Shown in pieces: positions 11,975 through 22,734 of a stretch of 64,000 nt of DNA. This stretch comes from Microcebus murinus. Lineage: Eukaryota > Chordata > Mammalia > Primates > Cheirogaleidae. The stretch spans positions 58,742,001-58,806,000 of the forward strand of contig NC_134109.1 of the NCBI RefSeq assembly GCF_040939455.1, read 5' to 3'. A program made the translations under genes and the position numbers. Within the stretch, counting starts at the first letter, position 1, and every line of letters starts with the position of its first letter. Below the pieces are notes generated by a model that saw only the letters and a list, made by a program, of their open reading frames with translations, searched no databases and was not told the DNA's origin.

Positions 11975-12085
11975 CTCATACAAGTTAAATAACGTGCATA
12001 AGTTTAAGAGCTATCCAGTAACTGGAACACCAACCATAGCAGTTTGATTTCAGAATTTAGAACTCTCATTCTTAGCCACAAACAA
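11975..12085 (-). mobile_element. MIR fragment, second half of the split copy
   Basis: The segment AAGTTAAATAACGTGCATAAG followed by a run corresponding to the complement of the MIR core (GGGTTC..AATCC-type wording degraded to TTGATTTCAGAATTTAGA) continues the MIR that stops near 11232. It is diverged, as MIR copies usually are. Confidence 0.5.
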
Positions 12086-12099
12086 TAAATACCATTCCA

Positions 12100-12241
12100 A
12101 TTTTTGAGTGTTTTCTATGAGTTAAACATAAAGATTATCTCATATAATCCATACAATAGTCTGATTAGACAGTCATTATTATCCCCATTTTGCCAATGAG
12201 GAAACTGAGACTTAGAAAGGCGGAGTAACTTGTTGACTGAA
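12100..12241 (-). mobile_element. MIR, 3' half of a second split copy
   Basis: TTATTATCCCCATTTTGCCA followed by ATGAGGAAACTGAGACTTAG (12177 onward) is the complement of the MIR 3' region. It stops after GGAGTAACTTGTTGACTGAAG. The next expected MIR block (TCACACAGCTAGTAA) is found at about 13484. Confidence 0.85.
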
Positions 12242-12712
12242 GTAGACAATTGCTATTTTTTGACTGCCCAGCATCCACAACTCCTTGCTAATGGCACATC
12301 AATTCCCTTTTGAAGAATTACCTTTAGCAGAACATAAGCACCCTAAGGACAAGGATGTTTTCTCGTTCTCAGACACATCCCCAGTTAAGGCAACACTCAA
12401 CACAGGTAGATGATAGATAATAAATGTTTGCTGACCAAGGCACGTGTACTGTTTTCCCACAACAGCAAGGGTTCTAGAGCCTTGCATGCTCACTCTCTCT
12501 CAGATCTTTCCTCCCACCACCAGCACAGCAAGATAAAGTGGGCAGTATACACCCTAAGCTAACACTCTCCTGGAACTTTGTCTCTTTTCTGTGCCACAAA
12601 CACGGAAAACCCAGAGACCAATCATTTTAATGTAGTGGATGTAGTGTGGTGGATCATGCTTTTTATGTAGGTTCTATCTTAATTCCAAGCCCCACTCTCT
12701 AGCCTTCTCATT
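12242..12712. other. Unassigned sequence inside the split MIR
   Basis: About 470 bp without a family I can name. It belongs to the roughly 1.2 kb that separates the two MIR halves. Confidence 0.4.
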
Positions 12713-12838
12713 GCATGCATGTGTATGTGTGTGCATGTGTATTTCATATATTTTTATTTATATATATTTTATATCATATATATACATATATATGATGTTA
12801 AATATACAGATACACATATATATATAATATAAAATATC
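12713..12838. repeat. TG- then AT-rich simple repeat
   Basis: Low-complexity tract: TG-rich alternating sequence (12717-12740) passing into imperfect (TA)n and TATATT runs. It borders the LTR-like element. Confidence 0.9.
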
Positions 12839-12841
12839 TTA

Positions 12842-13430
12842 GGGGTCCCCAAGACCACCATCCTCCTCAGGTTTGATGGTTTACTAGAAGAACTCACAGA
12901 ACCCAGAAAAGCTGTTCTGTATACTCATGGTTATGGTTTACTACAGTAAAAGGACACAGAGTAAAATCAGCAAGGGAAAAAGACACATAGGGTAGAGTCC
13001 AAGAGGAACCAGGCACAAGCTTCTAGTTGTCCCCTCTGAGCAGAGTTGCAAGGACAGCACTTAATTCATCCATCAGTGATGTGTGAGAACACATAAGAAG
13101 TGCTGCCAATCCAGATATGTTCACCCAAGCCTTGGTGTCCAAGGGTATTTATTAAGGGTCAGTCACATAAGCATACAGCACCTGTGTGACCAGCCTTAGC
13201 TACTCAGTCTCCAGTCCCCAGAGGTAACACTGGTACAGCATGTTCCAAGCCTCCAGGAATACAAAAACACTCTTATCAAGCAGATTTCAAGGGCTCAGAG
13301 GTTATCTCCAGGAGCCTATCAAGGGCTAGTCCTCCTAAAGACATGCCTTTCTTTGGAATGTTCAGGGTCTGAGTAACCTGGGCCTCTGAGTCAGCCCGTT
13401 ACTGCACAACATTCAACAAATCTCTTTGTT
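12842..13430 (-). mobile_element. LTR-like element, family uncertain
   Basis: The block beginning GGGGTCCCCAAGACCACCAT and continuing with GTTTGATGGTTTACTAGAAG, ACAGAACCCAGAAAAGCTGT and GGTTTACTACAGT matches a common primate LTR-type repeat I remember but cannot name securely. Read on the minus strand it starts TGTTGTGCAG and contains an AATAAA at about 13150. The exact inner boundary is not fixed. Confidence 0.55.
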
Positions 13431-13478
13431 TAAGTCAACTAGAGTTGATTTCTGTTGCTTGCATCCAAAAAACCCACA

Positions 13479-13562
13479 CAATCACACAGCTAGTAATTAT
13501 AAAACCCAAATGTAAGTTCAGGTCTTACTGATCTGAAAATCTATGTCACTCTAGGGCATCAT
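13479..13562 (-). mobile_element. MIR, 5' half of the second split copy
   Basis: ATCACACAGCTAGTAATTAT followed by a TGTAAGTTCAGGTCTTACTGA-like block is the complement of the MIR core, the part that should follow the segment ending at 12241. The join is collinear, so about 1.24 kb was inserted into one MIR. Confidence 0.75.
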
Positions 13563-13679
13563 TTAGGATAGGAATTTATCAAATAGAACCCTAGTGGCCT
13601 ATGGAAGTTAAGGCAACACTCAATAGTTCTGTTTTTCAGAATTCGTCCTAACAAAATAGTGAGTAAATACACAATGATG

Positions 13680-14130
13680 AGTTTACAAATGTATTCATTA
13701 CAATATTATTTTTACAGTACAAAATTAGAAATAATTTAAACATGCAACCAAGATGATTGGTTAAATCAAAAGTTGGCAAACTTTTTCTGTAAAGGACATT
13801 ACATAATACTTTCCGTTATGCAGGTTATACAGTATTACAGCTACTCAGATATTCCATTCTCGTGCCACAGGTAATACATAAACAAATGAGTGTGGTTGTG
13901 TTCCAATAAAATTTTATTTACATGAACAGGTGGAGGTGGGGACAGGATTTGGCTTGCAGGCCACAGTTTGCCAATCCCTGGGTTAAATGATAACAAATAT
14001 TATTATATACAATAGAATATTTTTTGGTTATTTTAAAAATTAATTAGATCTAAATGTACAGATGTGAAAAGATATACATTGACATTCAACTAAGTGAATG
14101 AAGCATGTGGAACCATACCATACTTATATA
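13680..14130 (+). mobile_element. Old L1 (L1M-type) 3' part, sense
   Basis: The segment matches the 3' ORF2 text of old mammalian L1s. There is 'TTCATTACAATATTATTTTTA', then an AAATTAGAAATAATTTAAA-type block, the GGTTAAATGATAA site, an 'AATAGAATATTTTT' block, and AGATCTAAATGTACAGATGT with TGAAAAGATATACATTGA. It is interrupted by a hAT element. Confidence 0.7.
13767..13980 (+). mobile_element. hAT-type MER DNA transposon, nonautonomous
   Basis: Terminal inverted repeats read TTGGCAAAC at the left and GTTTGCCAA at the right. A perfect 8-bp duplication GGTTAAAT lies at 13759-13766 and 13981-13988, the size made by hAT transposases. Inside are TTTTTCTGTAAAGGACAT and TTCCAATAAAATTTTATTTA, which belong to a known Charlie-related MER family, subfamily not assigned. 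It encodes nothing. It landed in the old L1. Confidence 0.9.
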
Positions 14131-14984
14131 TTTTTTAATGTGATTAGTTTATTAGATTAACTGTTTCTGTTTGGTCCTCAAGAAATTGAAATACTAGCTA
14201 GGACTGATTCAATGACCAAGGCAGGGCTGAGGGTGGGTGCAGCATTTTAGCATCAACTGGCCAGGCATGGTCGAAGGCAATGAACTGATAGGCAAGTTTA
14301 TGGTAAACAGGCACTGCTGAAATAATCTGACAAATTCATCATTTGGGCTACGATTTTGCATGCTTTTATCTTTATTGAAAACAAACTGCTGAAATCTGTG
14401 AAATAAAAAGACATCAAAAAGTTAAACTTCTTGAAGACATTTTGGAGAGTCAAGTCGTATTCTCAGAATTCAAAAAATCAAGTTTGCTCTGGGTCCCGAA
14501 GGAGAGGGCTTCAAGTAAGCTGCATAAGTTAAATTCTCCTACTTTTGTCTTACTTACAGGAGTTCCAAAAGAATGTATTTTTAAGATAAAAGCAAAAATT
14601 AGAGCAGTAATATTAGCCCTCTGTGTGTAATGCCCCAAAGTTTGAGAACAGGTTATATTGGTATGAGACATATGTCAGTCTCTGTCATCTTAATCCTGAC
14701 TAAATAAAGAACAGTATCTTTAATTCTTTTTAATAAGGATATGTCTTCCTTTGATAAAGTTAGATATTTACTGCATTTTATTCTTAAATCAAAGGCAGAA
14801 AATAAGATAAGATGGCAAGCTATAGTTAATGAAATCAAAACTATCAGTTGTTAAAAAAATAAGCAATAATGGAAATCAATGGACAATTTAAATTGCCTAA
14901 AAGAAATATATGCAATGTGAATGTATAGAGCAATGCTAGTTTGATATAGTGCTATTTGGTATTAATAGTTGATTTGTAAGGTTT
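14131..14984. other. Unassigned sequence
   Basis: About 850 bp with no recognised repeat or gene. Overlapping frames of 62 and 73 codons on opposite strands at 14442-14671 look accidental. Confidence 0.45.
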
Positions 14985-15320
14985 TTAAAGATTGAAAATT
15001 TCTTTTATTTGTGCAAATGTATGGGGTACATGTGAAATTTTTTTACATATACATAATGCGTAGTCAGGGTATTTCGAGTGTCCATATTCTGAATATGATG
15101 CATTTTTTATTTAACTATAATTACCTTGCTCTGCTATCAAACATTGAATTTATTCCTTTTAACTGTATGTTTGGAAGACTATACTTTCAGGGATGATTTC
15201 TGTAGTTTGTTACTAACTGTATGTTTATATCCCTTAACCCACTTCTGTTTGTCCTCCCCCGCTCCAATACTCACCCTTTCCAGTCTCTGTTCTCTCTCTT
15301 TCCACCCTCTACTTCCATAT

Positions 15321-15740
15321 TATTAGATCTATCTCGATGTACCCTGGTTCTCAGTTCCCAGTGTCAAGAGTGAATACCAAGTTGAGCCAATGACGGAGTG
15401 ATCACAAATACAAAGCAATCCCACACAAACAGTTCATTACAGAAAATAAACTATACAAAGTGAAAGTAAAGAAGGAAACTACCCAAAGTGCAAATACTCT
15501 CCAGAGAAACAAGTCAGTCTTCATGACTGGAGAAAGATGTTGAGCATTTCCAGGTGGTTTTCTTTTATTGGCCTGGTCCGAGAGAAGGGCTTACAGGAGG
15601 TGTGGGATAGTCCCAAATGATTATCAGGTATTCTTCATTTTCCTGCAGTCCCTTACCCTGATTGGCCCCAGATTCCCCACCCCTAGGAACCACCCTTCTG
15701 GCCTACACCCACCACCTGCAGATTTGATCTCTACCTAACA
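15321..15740 (-). mobile_element. Solo LTR-like element inserted in the L1 3' UTR
   Basis: The L1 3' UTR breaks after CTACTTCCATAT and resumes with ATATGATCAAATTATTTTAG. The 420 bp between have inverted ends (TATTAG at the left, CTAACA at the right, i.e. TGTTAG on the minus strand) and a 4-bp duplication ATAT at 15317-15320 and 15741-15744. Both the ends and the duplication size fit a retroviral-type LTR. Orientation is inferred from the better TG end and an AATAAA on the minus strand near 15570. Family unknown. Confidence 0.75.
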
Positions 15741-16955
15741 ATATGATCAAATTATTTTAGCTCCTACATATGATTGAGAACATGCAATGTTTGTCTTTTT
15801 GTGCATGTCTTATTTTACTCAAGACAATGACCTCCAGTTCCATCCATGGTGCTGCAAATGACATAATTTTATTCTTTTTTATGGCCAAATAATATTCTGT
15901 TGTGTATATATACCATATTTTCTTTATCCATTCATCCATTGAAGGGTGCTTAGGTTGATTCCATATCTTTGCTATTGTGAATAGTGCTACAATAAATATG
16001 TGAGTGTAGATATCCCTTTGATATTAATATATTGATTCCTTTTCCTTTAGGTAGATACCCAGTGGTGGGATTGCTGGTTCACATGGTAGTTCTATTTTTA
16101 GTTTTTTGAGAAATCTTCATACAGTTTTCCAAAGTGGCTACACTAGTTTATATTCCTACCAACAGTGTCTAAGAAACAGTTCCCTTTTCTCTGCATCCTC
16201 ACATCTGTTATTTTTTGTCTTTTTATTAATAGCCATTCTGACTGAGGTAAAATTATATCTCTTTGTGGTTTTGATTTGCATTTCTCTTATGATTAGGGAT
16301 GTTGACAATTTTTTCATGTACCTGTTGGCCATTTGTACATCTTCTTTTGAGAAATGTCTATTCATATCCTTTGCCCACTTTTTAATGAGATTATTTATTT
16401 CCTGTTGAGTTAGTTGTTTGAGCTCCCTGTATACTCTGGATATTTTTCCCCTGGATATTAGTAAACTGAGTAGTTTACAAATATTCTCTCCCATCAACAG
16501 GTTGTCTCTTCACTCTGCTGATTGTTTCTTTTGCTGTGCAGAAGCTTTTAAGCTTAATTAAGCTCCCATTTGTCTATTTTTGTTTTCTGTTGCTATGCTT
16601 TTGAGATCTTAGTCATAAATTCTTTGCTAAGATCAATGTACAGGAGGGTTTTCTCTAGGTTTTAGTCTAGTATTTTTATAGTTCCAGGTCTTACATTTAA
16701 ATCTTTAATTCATTTTGAGTAGATTTTTGTATGTGATGAGAGATGGGATTTCATTTTTTTGCATGTGGCTACCCAATTTTCCCAGCACCATTATTAAAGA
16801 GGGTGTCCTCTCCCCAATGTAGGTTTTTGTTGGCTTTGTTAATGATCAGTTGGCTGTAAATATCTAGCTTTATTGTTGGGTTCTCTGTTCTGTTCCATTG
16901 GTCTTTGTGTCTATTTTTATTCCAATATCATGCTGTTTTGGTTGCTATAGCCTTG

Positions 16956-16957
<2 letters not shown>

Positions 16958-17009
<52 letters not shown>
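16958..17009. repeat. (AT)n microsatellite at an Alu junction
   Basis: About 25 AT units directly follow the left target duplication of the Alu at 17012 (duplication TTGTAATATAT at 16953-16963 and 17349-17359) and precede its poly(T). The tract probably grew from the ATATAT of the target or from the Alu tail. Confidence 0.95.
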
Positions 17010-17012
<3 letters not shown>

Positions 17013-17347
17013 ATTTTATTTTTTTTTTTTTTTTTAGACAGAGTCTCGCTTGTTGACCAGGCTAGAGTGAGTGCCGTGGCGTCAGCCTAGCTCATAGCAA
17101 CCTCAAACTCCTGGGCTCAAGCAATCCTTCTGCCTCAGCCTCCCGAGTAGCTGGGACTACAGGCATGCACCACCATGCCCGGCTAATTTTCTATATATAT
17201 TAGTTGGCCAATTAATTTCTTTCTATTTATAGTAGAGACGGGGTCTTGCTCTTGCTCAGGCTGGTTTCAAACTCCTGACCTTGAGCGATCCGCCCACCTC
17301 AGCCTCCCAGAGTGCTAGGATTACAGGCGTGAGCCAGCGCGCCCGGC
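17010..17347 (-). mobile_element. Alu SINE, strepsirrhine-type, antisense
   Basis: Poly(T), AGACAGAGTCTCGCTTGTTG, the strepsirrhine GGCGTCAGCCTAGCTCATAG segment, the middle AGTTGGCCAATTAATTTCTT with TATAGTAGAGACGGGG, and a final GCGCGCCCGGC. The target duplication TTGTAATATAT is described under the adjoining (AT)n. It is younger than the L1 it sits in. Confidence 0.95.
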
Positions 17348-20099
17348 TTTGTAATATATTTTGAAGTCAGGTAATGTAATGCCTCCAGCTTTCTTCTTTT
17401 TGCTCAGGATTGCTTTGGCTATTAGGGCTCTCTTTTGTTCCATATGAATTTTAGGATTGCTTTTTCTAATTCTGTGAAGAGTGACATTGGTATTTTGACA
17501 GGGATTGCACTGAATCTGTAAGATTGCTTTGGGCAATGTGACCATTTTAATGATATTCATTCTTCCAATCCATGAGTGTAGGGTGTTTTTCCATTTGTTT
17601 GTATCATATACAATTTCTTTAGATAGTGTTTGATAGTTTTCCTTGATCTTTCAACTCCTTGGTTAAATTTATTACCAGGTATTTTGGGGGTTTTGTAGCT
17701 ATTATAAATGGGATTGCATTCTTGATTTTATTTCCAGCTAGATCATTATTGGTATATAAAAATGCTACTGATTTTTACACATGGATTTTGTAACCTGTAA
17801 CTTTACTGAATTCATTTATCAAATCTAAACATTTTGTGGTAGAGTTCTTAGGTTTTTCTAGCTCTAATTTGAGTTCCTCTTTCTCAATTTGGATGCCCTA
17901 TATTTATGTTGCCTGATTGCTCTGGCTAGGACTTCCAGTACTACATTAAATAGGAGTGGTGAAATGAGCATCCTTGTCATATTCTAGCTCATAAAGGAAA
18001 GGCTTTCAACTTTTCCTCATTCAGTATGATGTTAGCTGTGGGTTTGTCACATATGACCTTTATTATTTTCAGGTATGTTCATTCTGTACCCTAGTTTGTT
18101 GAATGTTTTATCATAAAGGGCTATTAAATTTTATCAAATGATTTTCTGCTTCTATGGAGATAATTATATGGTTTTTTTCCTTCATTCCGTTGATGTGATG
18201 TGTCATGTTTATTGATTTGCATATGTTAAGCCGTCCTTACATTCCTGGTATAAATCCCACTTGATCATGGTATATTATCTTTTTGATGTGCTTTTGGATT
18301 CAGTTGGATTCAGTTTTTGTTGAGTTTTTGTGCCTATGTTTATCAGGGATGTTGGCCTGATGTGTGTTTTGTTGTCGTTCTTCTTCTTGTTGTTTTTATT
18401 GTGTTCTTGTCTGTTTTTGGTATCAGGACAATGTTGGCCCTGTATAAAGAGAATTATCTCCTTTTTTATTTTTTGGGAATAGTTTCAAGAGGATTGGTAT
18501 TAATTCTTCTTTGTACTTTTGGTAGAATTTTGTGAATCCATCTGGTCCTGGGCTTTTGTTTTTAGACTTTTTATTACTGATTGAATCATGCTACTCATCA
18601 TTTGTCTGTTCAGGTTTTCTATTTCTTCCTCATTAAATCTTAGTAGATTGTATATTTCCAGGAATTTATTCATTTTCTCTAGGCTTTCAAGTTTGTCAGC
18701 ATACAGTTGTTCATAATAATTTCTGATGATCTTTTATATTTCTGTGGTATCAGTTGCAATATATACTTTATTTCTGATTTTTTAATTGGGCCTTTTGTCT
18801 TCTCTTCTTGGTTAGTCTAGCATGCAGTTTATCGATTTTGTTTATCTTTTTGAAGAGCCAGCCTTTTGTTTCATTGATCCTTTGTAATTTCTTTTTTTTT
18901 TTTTTTTTTAGTTCTGCTTTTCTGCTCTGATCTTTAATTTTTCTTTTCTTCCACTAATCTGGGGTTTGATTTGTTCTTTCTTTCCTAGTTCCTTTAGGTA
19001 CATTGTTAGAGCATTAATTTGTAATCTTTCTACTTTTTTGATGTATTTATTGCTATAAACTTTCCTCTTACCATTGCTTTTGCTGAATCCCACAGGTTTT
19101 GGTATGTTGCATTTCAATTTTCCTTTGTTTCTAGAAATTTTTGATTTCCATCTTAATTTCTTCATTGACCCAATTGTCCTTTAAGAGCATTTTTTTCAAT
19201 TTCCATGCATTTGCATAGTTTCCAAGGTTCCTCTTGGTATTTATTTCTCGGATATAATCTCAATTTTTTCAAATTTGTTGACACTTGTTTTGTGGTCTGA
19301 TATATGATCTATCCTGGAGAATGTTCCATGTGCTGATGGGAAGAATGTATATTCTGCAGTTATTGAATAGAATGTTCTGTAAATCTCTGTTAGGTCCATT
19401 TGGTCTACAGTCCAGTTTAAATTCAATGTTTCTTATTGATTTTCTGTCTCGATGATCTGTCTAATGCTGAAAACGGGGTGTTGAAGACTTTCGTTATTAT
19501 TATGTTGCAGTCTTTCTCTTTAGATCTAGTAATATTTGTTTTATGAATCTGAGTGCTCCAGTGTTTGGTACACATATTTTAGAATGGTTATATCTTGCTG
19601 GATATATCACTTTACCATTATATAATAACTTAGTCTTATTTTACTTTTCTTGATTTAAGATCTGTTTTATCTGATATAAATATAGTTACTCCTGCTCACT
19701 TTTGGTTTCTGTTTTTGTGGAATATCTTTTTCCATTTCTTACTTTCAGTCTGTATGTATCTTTACTGGTAAAGGTGAATTTCTTGTAAGCAGTACATAGT
19801 TGGATCATTTTATTATCCACTCAGCCATTTTATATATTTGAAGTAAAGAATTTAGTCCATTTACATTCAATGTTATTATTGATATGTGAGGCTTTGTTCC
19901 CATCATAATTGTTCATTGTTTTCTGGTTGTTTTATATATTCTTTGTTTCTTTCTTTGTCTCTTATTGTTTATTATTGCTGTTTGGTGGATTTCTGTGGTG
20001 GTACTATTTGAGTACTTTCTTTTCTTCCTTTGTGTGATCGCTTTACCAGTGATTTTATACTTTCATGTATTTTTAGGATGGTAAATGTCATCATTTTGA

Positions 20100-21320
20100 T
20101 TCCAGGTTCAGGACTCCCTTAAGCATTTCTTGTAGAACCAGTCTAGTGGAAATAAATTCCCTCAGCATTTGCTTGTGTGGGAGGCTTTATTTCTCCTTTA
20201 TGAAGGTTAATTTTGCTGTATATAGTATTCTTGGCTCAGCAAATTTTCCTTTATAGGTACCTAGGCACTTTTCTCTGTTTTTTGTTTCGTTTTCAGAGAC
20301 AGGGTCTTGCTCTGTCATCCAGGCTAGATAGCAGTGCATCAACCATAGCTCACTATAACCCCAAACTCCTGGGCCCAAGCAATCTTCTCAGCCTCCTGAG
20401 CAGCTAGGACTACAGACACATGCCACCATACCTGCCTTTTTTTTATTATTATTTTTATGGAGACAGGGTCTCATTATGTTGCCTAGGCTGGTCTCAAACT
20501 CCTGGCCTCCCAAAGTACTGGGATTATAGGAGTGAGCTCTTGTGCCCAGACTCTCTTGCTGTTTTCACAATTTGCTCTTTGTCTTTGACATTAGATAGTC
20601 TGACTAATGTGCCATGGAGAAGACTTCTTTGCATTGTGTCTGGAATCAATGCAATGTACTTTGGAATCAATGAGCCTCCTATATCTGAACATCTAAATCT
20701 CTTGCTAGACTTGGGAAATTTTCATCTATCATTTTTTAAATAGATTTCCTAATCCTTCCATTTTTCTCTTCACCCTCAGGGATACCAGTAATGTGCATAT
20801 TCAGTCACAAATATCATGAAGGCTTTACTTTTTAAAAATCTTTTTCTTCTTTATTTTTATCTGCCTGGGTTATTTCAAAAGACCTGTCTTCAAGCTCTGC
20901 CTTCCTGTCTTCCTCTGCCTTCTCTAGTCCATTATTGAAGTTTCAAATTGTATTTTGTATTTCTTTCAATGAATTATTCAGTTCCAGAATTTATATTTGG
21001 TTCTTTTTAAAAATATCTATCTCTTCAGTAAATTTCTCATCCATTTCCTGAACTTTTTTTCTGATTTCTTTGTATTGTTTTTCAGAGTTCTCTTATATCT
21101 CGTTGAGTTTCTTTAAAATCAGTATTTTGAACTCTTGATCTGGGATTTTATGAACTTCTTTTTGATTAGGATCTATTGCTGGAGAAGTATTGATTGCCTT
21201 TCTTTTTGATAGTGTCATATTTCCTTGCTTTTCCATGTTTCCTGTGTGCTTACATTGATATTGGCACATTTGATGAAACAGTTGCTTCTTCCAATTTTTT
21301 GAAATTGCTTTCATAGGGGA
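20100..21320 (-). pseudogene. L1 ORF1 region remnant
   Basis: The complement reads the Lys/Glu-rich text of an old-lineage L1 ORF1 region, for example the 73-codon frame at 21093-21314 ending DQEFKILILKKLNEI. Stops and an Alu (20283-20550) break the frame. ORF1 proteins coat L1 RNA; this copy cannot make one. Confidence 0.6.
20283..20550 (-). mobile_element. Alu SINE, AluJ-like, antisense
   Basis: CAGAGACAGGGTCTTGCTCTG, CACTATAACCCCAAACTCCTG, the T-rich linker (20438-20458), GTCTCATTATGTTGCC and a final TGTGCCCAGA. The middle extra segment of the lemur-type copies is absent and the copy is diverged. It interrupts the L1 ORF1 region. Confidence 0.9.
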
Positions 21321-21329
21321 GAATTTTTT

Positions 21330-22706
21330 TCTGACAAAGTATATATGTTATTATTCAGATAGGGTGCTTTGGCTTTGACTTTGGGTGCCTTCAGTAGTGT
21401 GATCTCTGTATAATTTTTTGGCAGCACACAGGGTCAGTGGTATCTGTGATTTCCTCAGTGGCTCAGGGTACAGTTATTAATGGAGGCTGTGGTGAAGTTT
21501 TGCTGGGACTAAGATGGTAGGCTGAATGTGCCTATTCTTGGGCCCCAGAGTAGCTTATGCTGACCAGTGTTAGTGGGTCCTGGGGGGCCAATTCTTGGGC
21601 TTCCAGGTGGTTTTCTCAGATGCTGGTATTTGTCACGGTGGGCCAGGCATGTGAATGGGTTCTCAGGACCCTAGGCAGCTGGTGTGATGTGGGTGATGGC
21701 AGTAGCAGTAGCAGTTGTGGAGCAACCCACGGGAACCCATACAGTCTTTGCTGGTGTCTGTGGTGGCTGCAACAAATTGGGTGGGTCAGTCCCCTGGCCC
21801 ACTGGTGGCACATGTGGGTGGGTATCACCTGTGATGGTATTGGCTGGTTGGGTTGGCCTAGCCTCAGACTCAGAAGGAGTGATCAGGTGCCAATGATGAT
21901 GGACTGGGCTGGACAATTTCCAGACCCCTGGGTGGCATGCTCTAGTACTAGGGAGAGAAGGCCAAGTCAACAGACTTGTCCTCAGGCCCCCTGGTTGTGC
22001 ATTCAGGCACTGGCTATGATAGGTAGAGGTGAGGGCTGCTATGGCTGTGCTATGGCCCTGCCACTGGGAAGGGTGGGGCTCCTCTCAGCTGAAGCAGCAT
22101 GGCTAAGTAGCTGTGGAAGATGCAGCCTGCCCAGGCCTTGGCCCCACAGAAGCCCACAGCAGTGGCAATGGGATTTGTCCTAGGGGTGTGTGGGAGTGCT
22201 CAGTCTTCCTTCTCCCTCCTTGGCTCTGTGGCAAAGCAGCATGGCCACCTAAACTTGGCCTCAGAGCAGGACATAGATCCCTGGCATCTAGGTTCTCAGA
22301 ATGGCACCAAGCTGAAGCTGCTCTGGGCTTGAATGCCAGTGGACTCCACCTGAGTTCCCCTCCTGGGGCAATGTCTCTGCAATCTCTAGGCAGCTCCCTA
22401 TGCGAGGCTCAAGGCTTTGTGGCTCAAGGAGTTTTTTTATAGCTAAGATTGTAAAAGCCCATGGTGGAAATATGGAGCCCTGGGGATTTCTCTCTTACCC
22501 TTCCTCCCAGTCCCTAGCCAATCCCAGCTGAGCAAGCTGCCTCATTTTGCTCTCCTCACTTGCTTTTAGTGCTTTCCGTCACTTCTGTTGGATCTCAGTG
22601 TTTCCTCTTAGAGTTATTCAAAGTGTGACTATCCACTTGCTATGTTGGTTCCTCTCTGTGGAGGATGCACATACTAGCTGCATCTAGTCAGCCATGTTGA
22701 TTCTAT
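21330..22706 (-). promoter_or_regulatory. L1 5' UTR with its internal promoter region (relic)
   Basis: A GC-richer segment (many TGG/CCA triplets) compared with the AT-rich body of the L1. It lies between the ORF1 remnant and the L1 5' end. L1 5' UTRs carry an internal sense promoter and, in primates, an antisense promoter. No individual promoter motif was verified here. An open frame of 208 codons (21557-22183) runs antisense to the L1. Confidence 0.6.
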
Positions 22707-22734
22707 CCTTGTACATATATTTGTGAAAGAGAAA

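Larger units (their letters stand above)
15755..20090 (-). pseudogene. L1 ORF2 remnant (endonuclease and reverse transcriptase)
   Basis: From the C-terminus, MDEWIKKIWYIYTTEYYLAIK (15939-15757 region) is typical L1 tail text. At 19241-19426 the endonuclease text QMDLTEIYRTFYSITAEYTF is seen. In intact copies the product nicks DNA and reverse-transcribes the L1 RNA. Here the part that should encode the FADD motif, near 17860, appears deleted: TTTTTCTAG is joined directly to CTCTAATTTGAG. With stops, an Alu and (AT)n inside, it is dead. Confidence 0.8.
14985..22706 (-). mobile_element. L1 retrotransposon, near full length, antisense
   Basis: The order on the minus strand is 5' UTR (about 22706-21330), ORF1 region (about 21320-20100), ORF2 (about 20090-15755) and 3' UTR (15750-14985). 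The outer 5' end is the complement of a typical L1 start, reading ATGGCTGACTAGATGCAGC on the minus strand near 22690. Without the nested LTR-like element, (AT)n and two Alus the element is about 6.6 kb, the normal L1 length. Many frameshifts and stops make it inactive. It belongs to an older L1 lineage than the copy at 41-49 kb, judging from its ORF2 3' wording. No clear target duplication was found. Confidence 0.88.
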
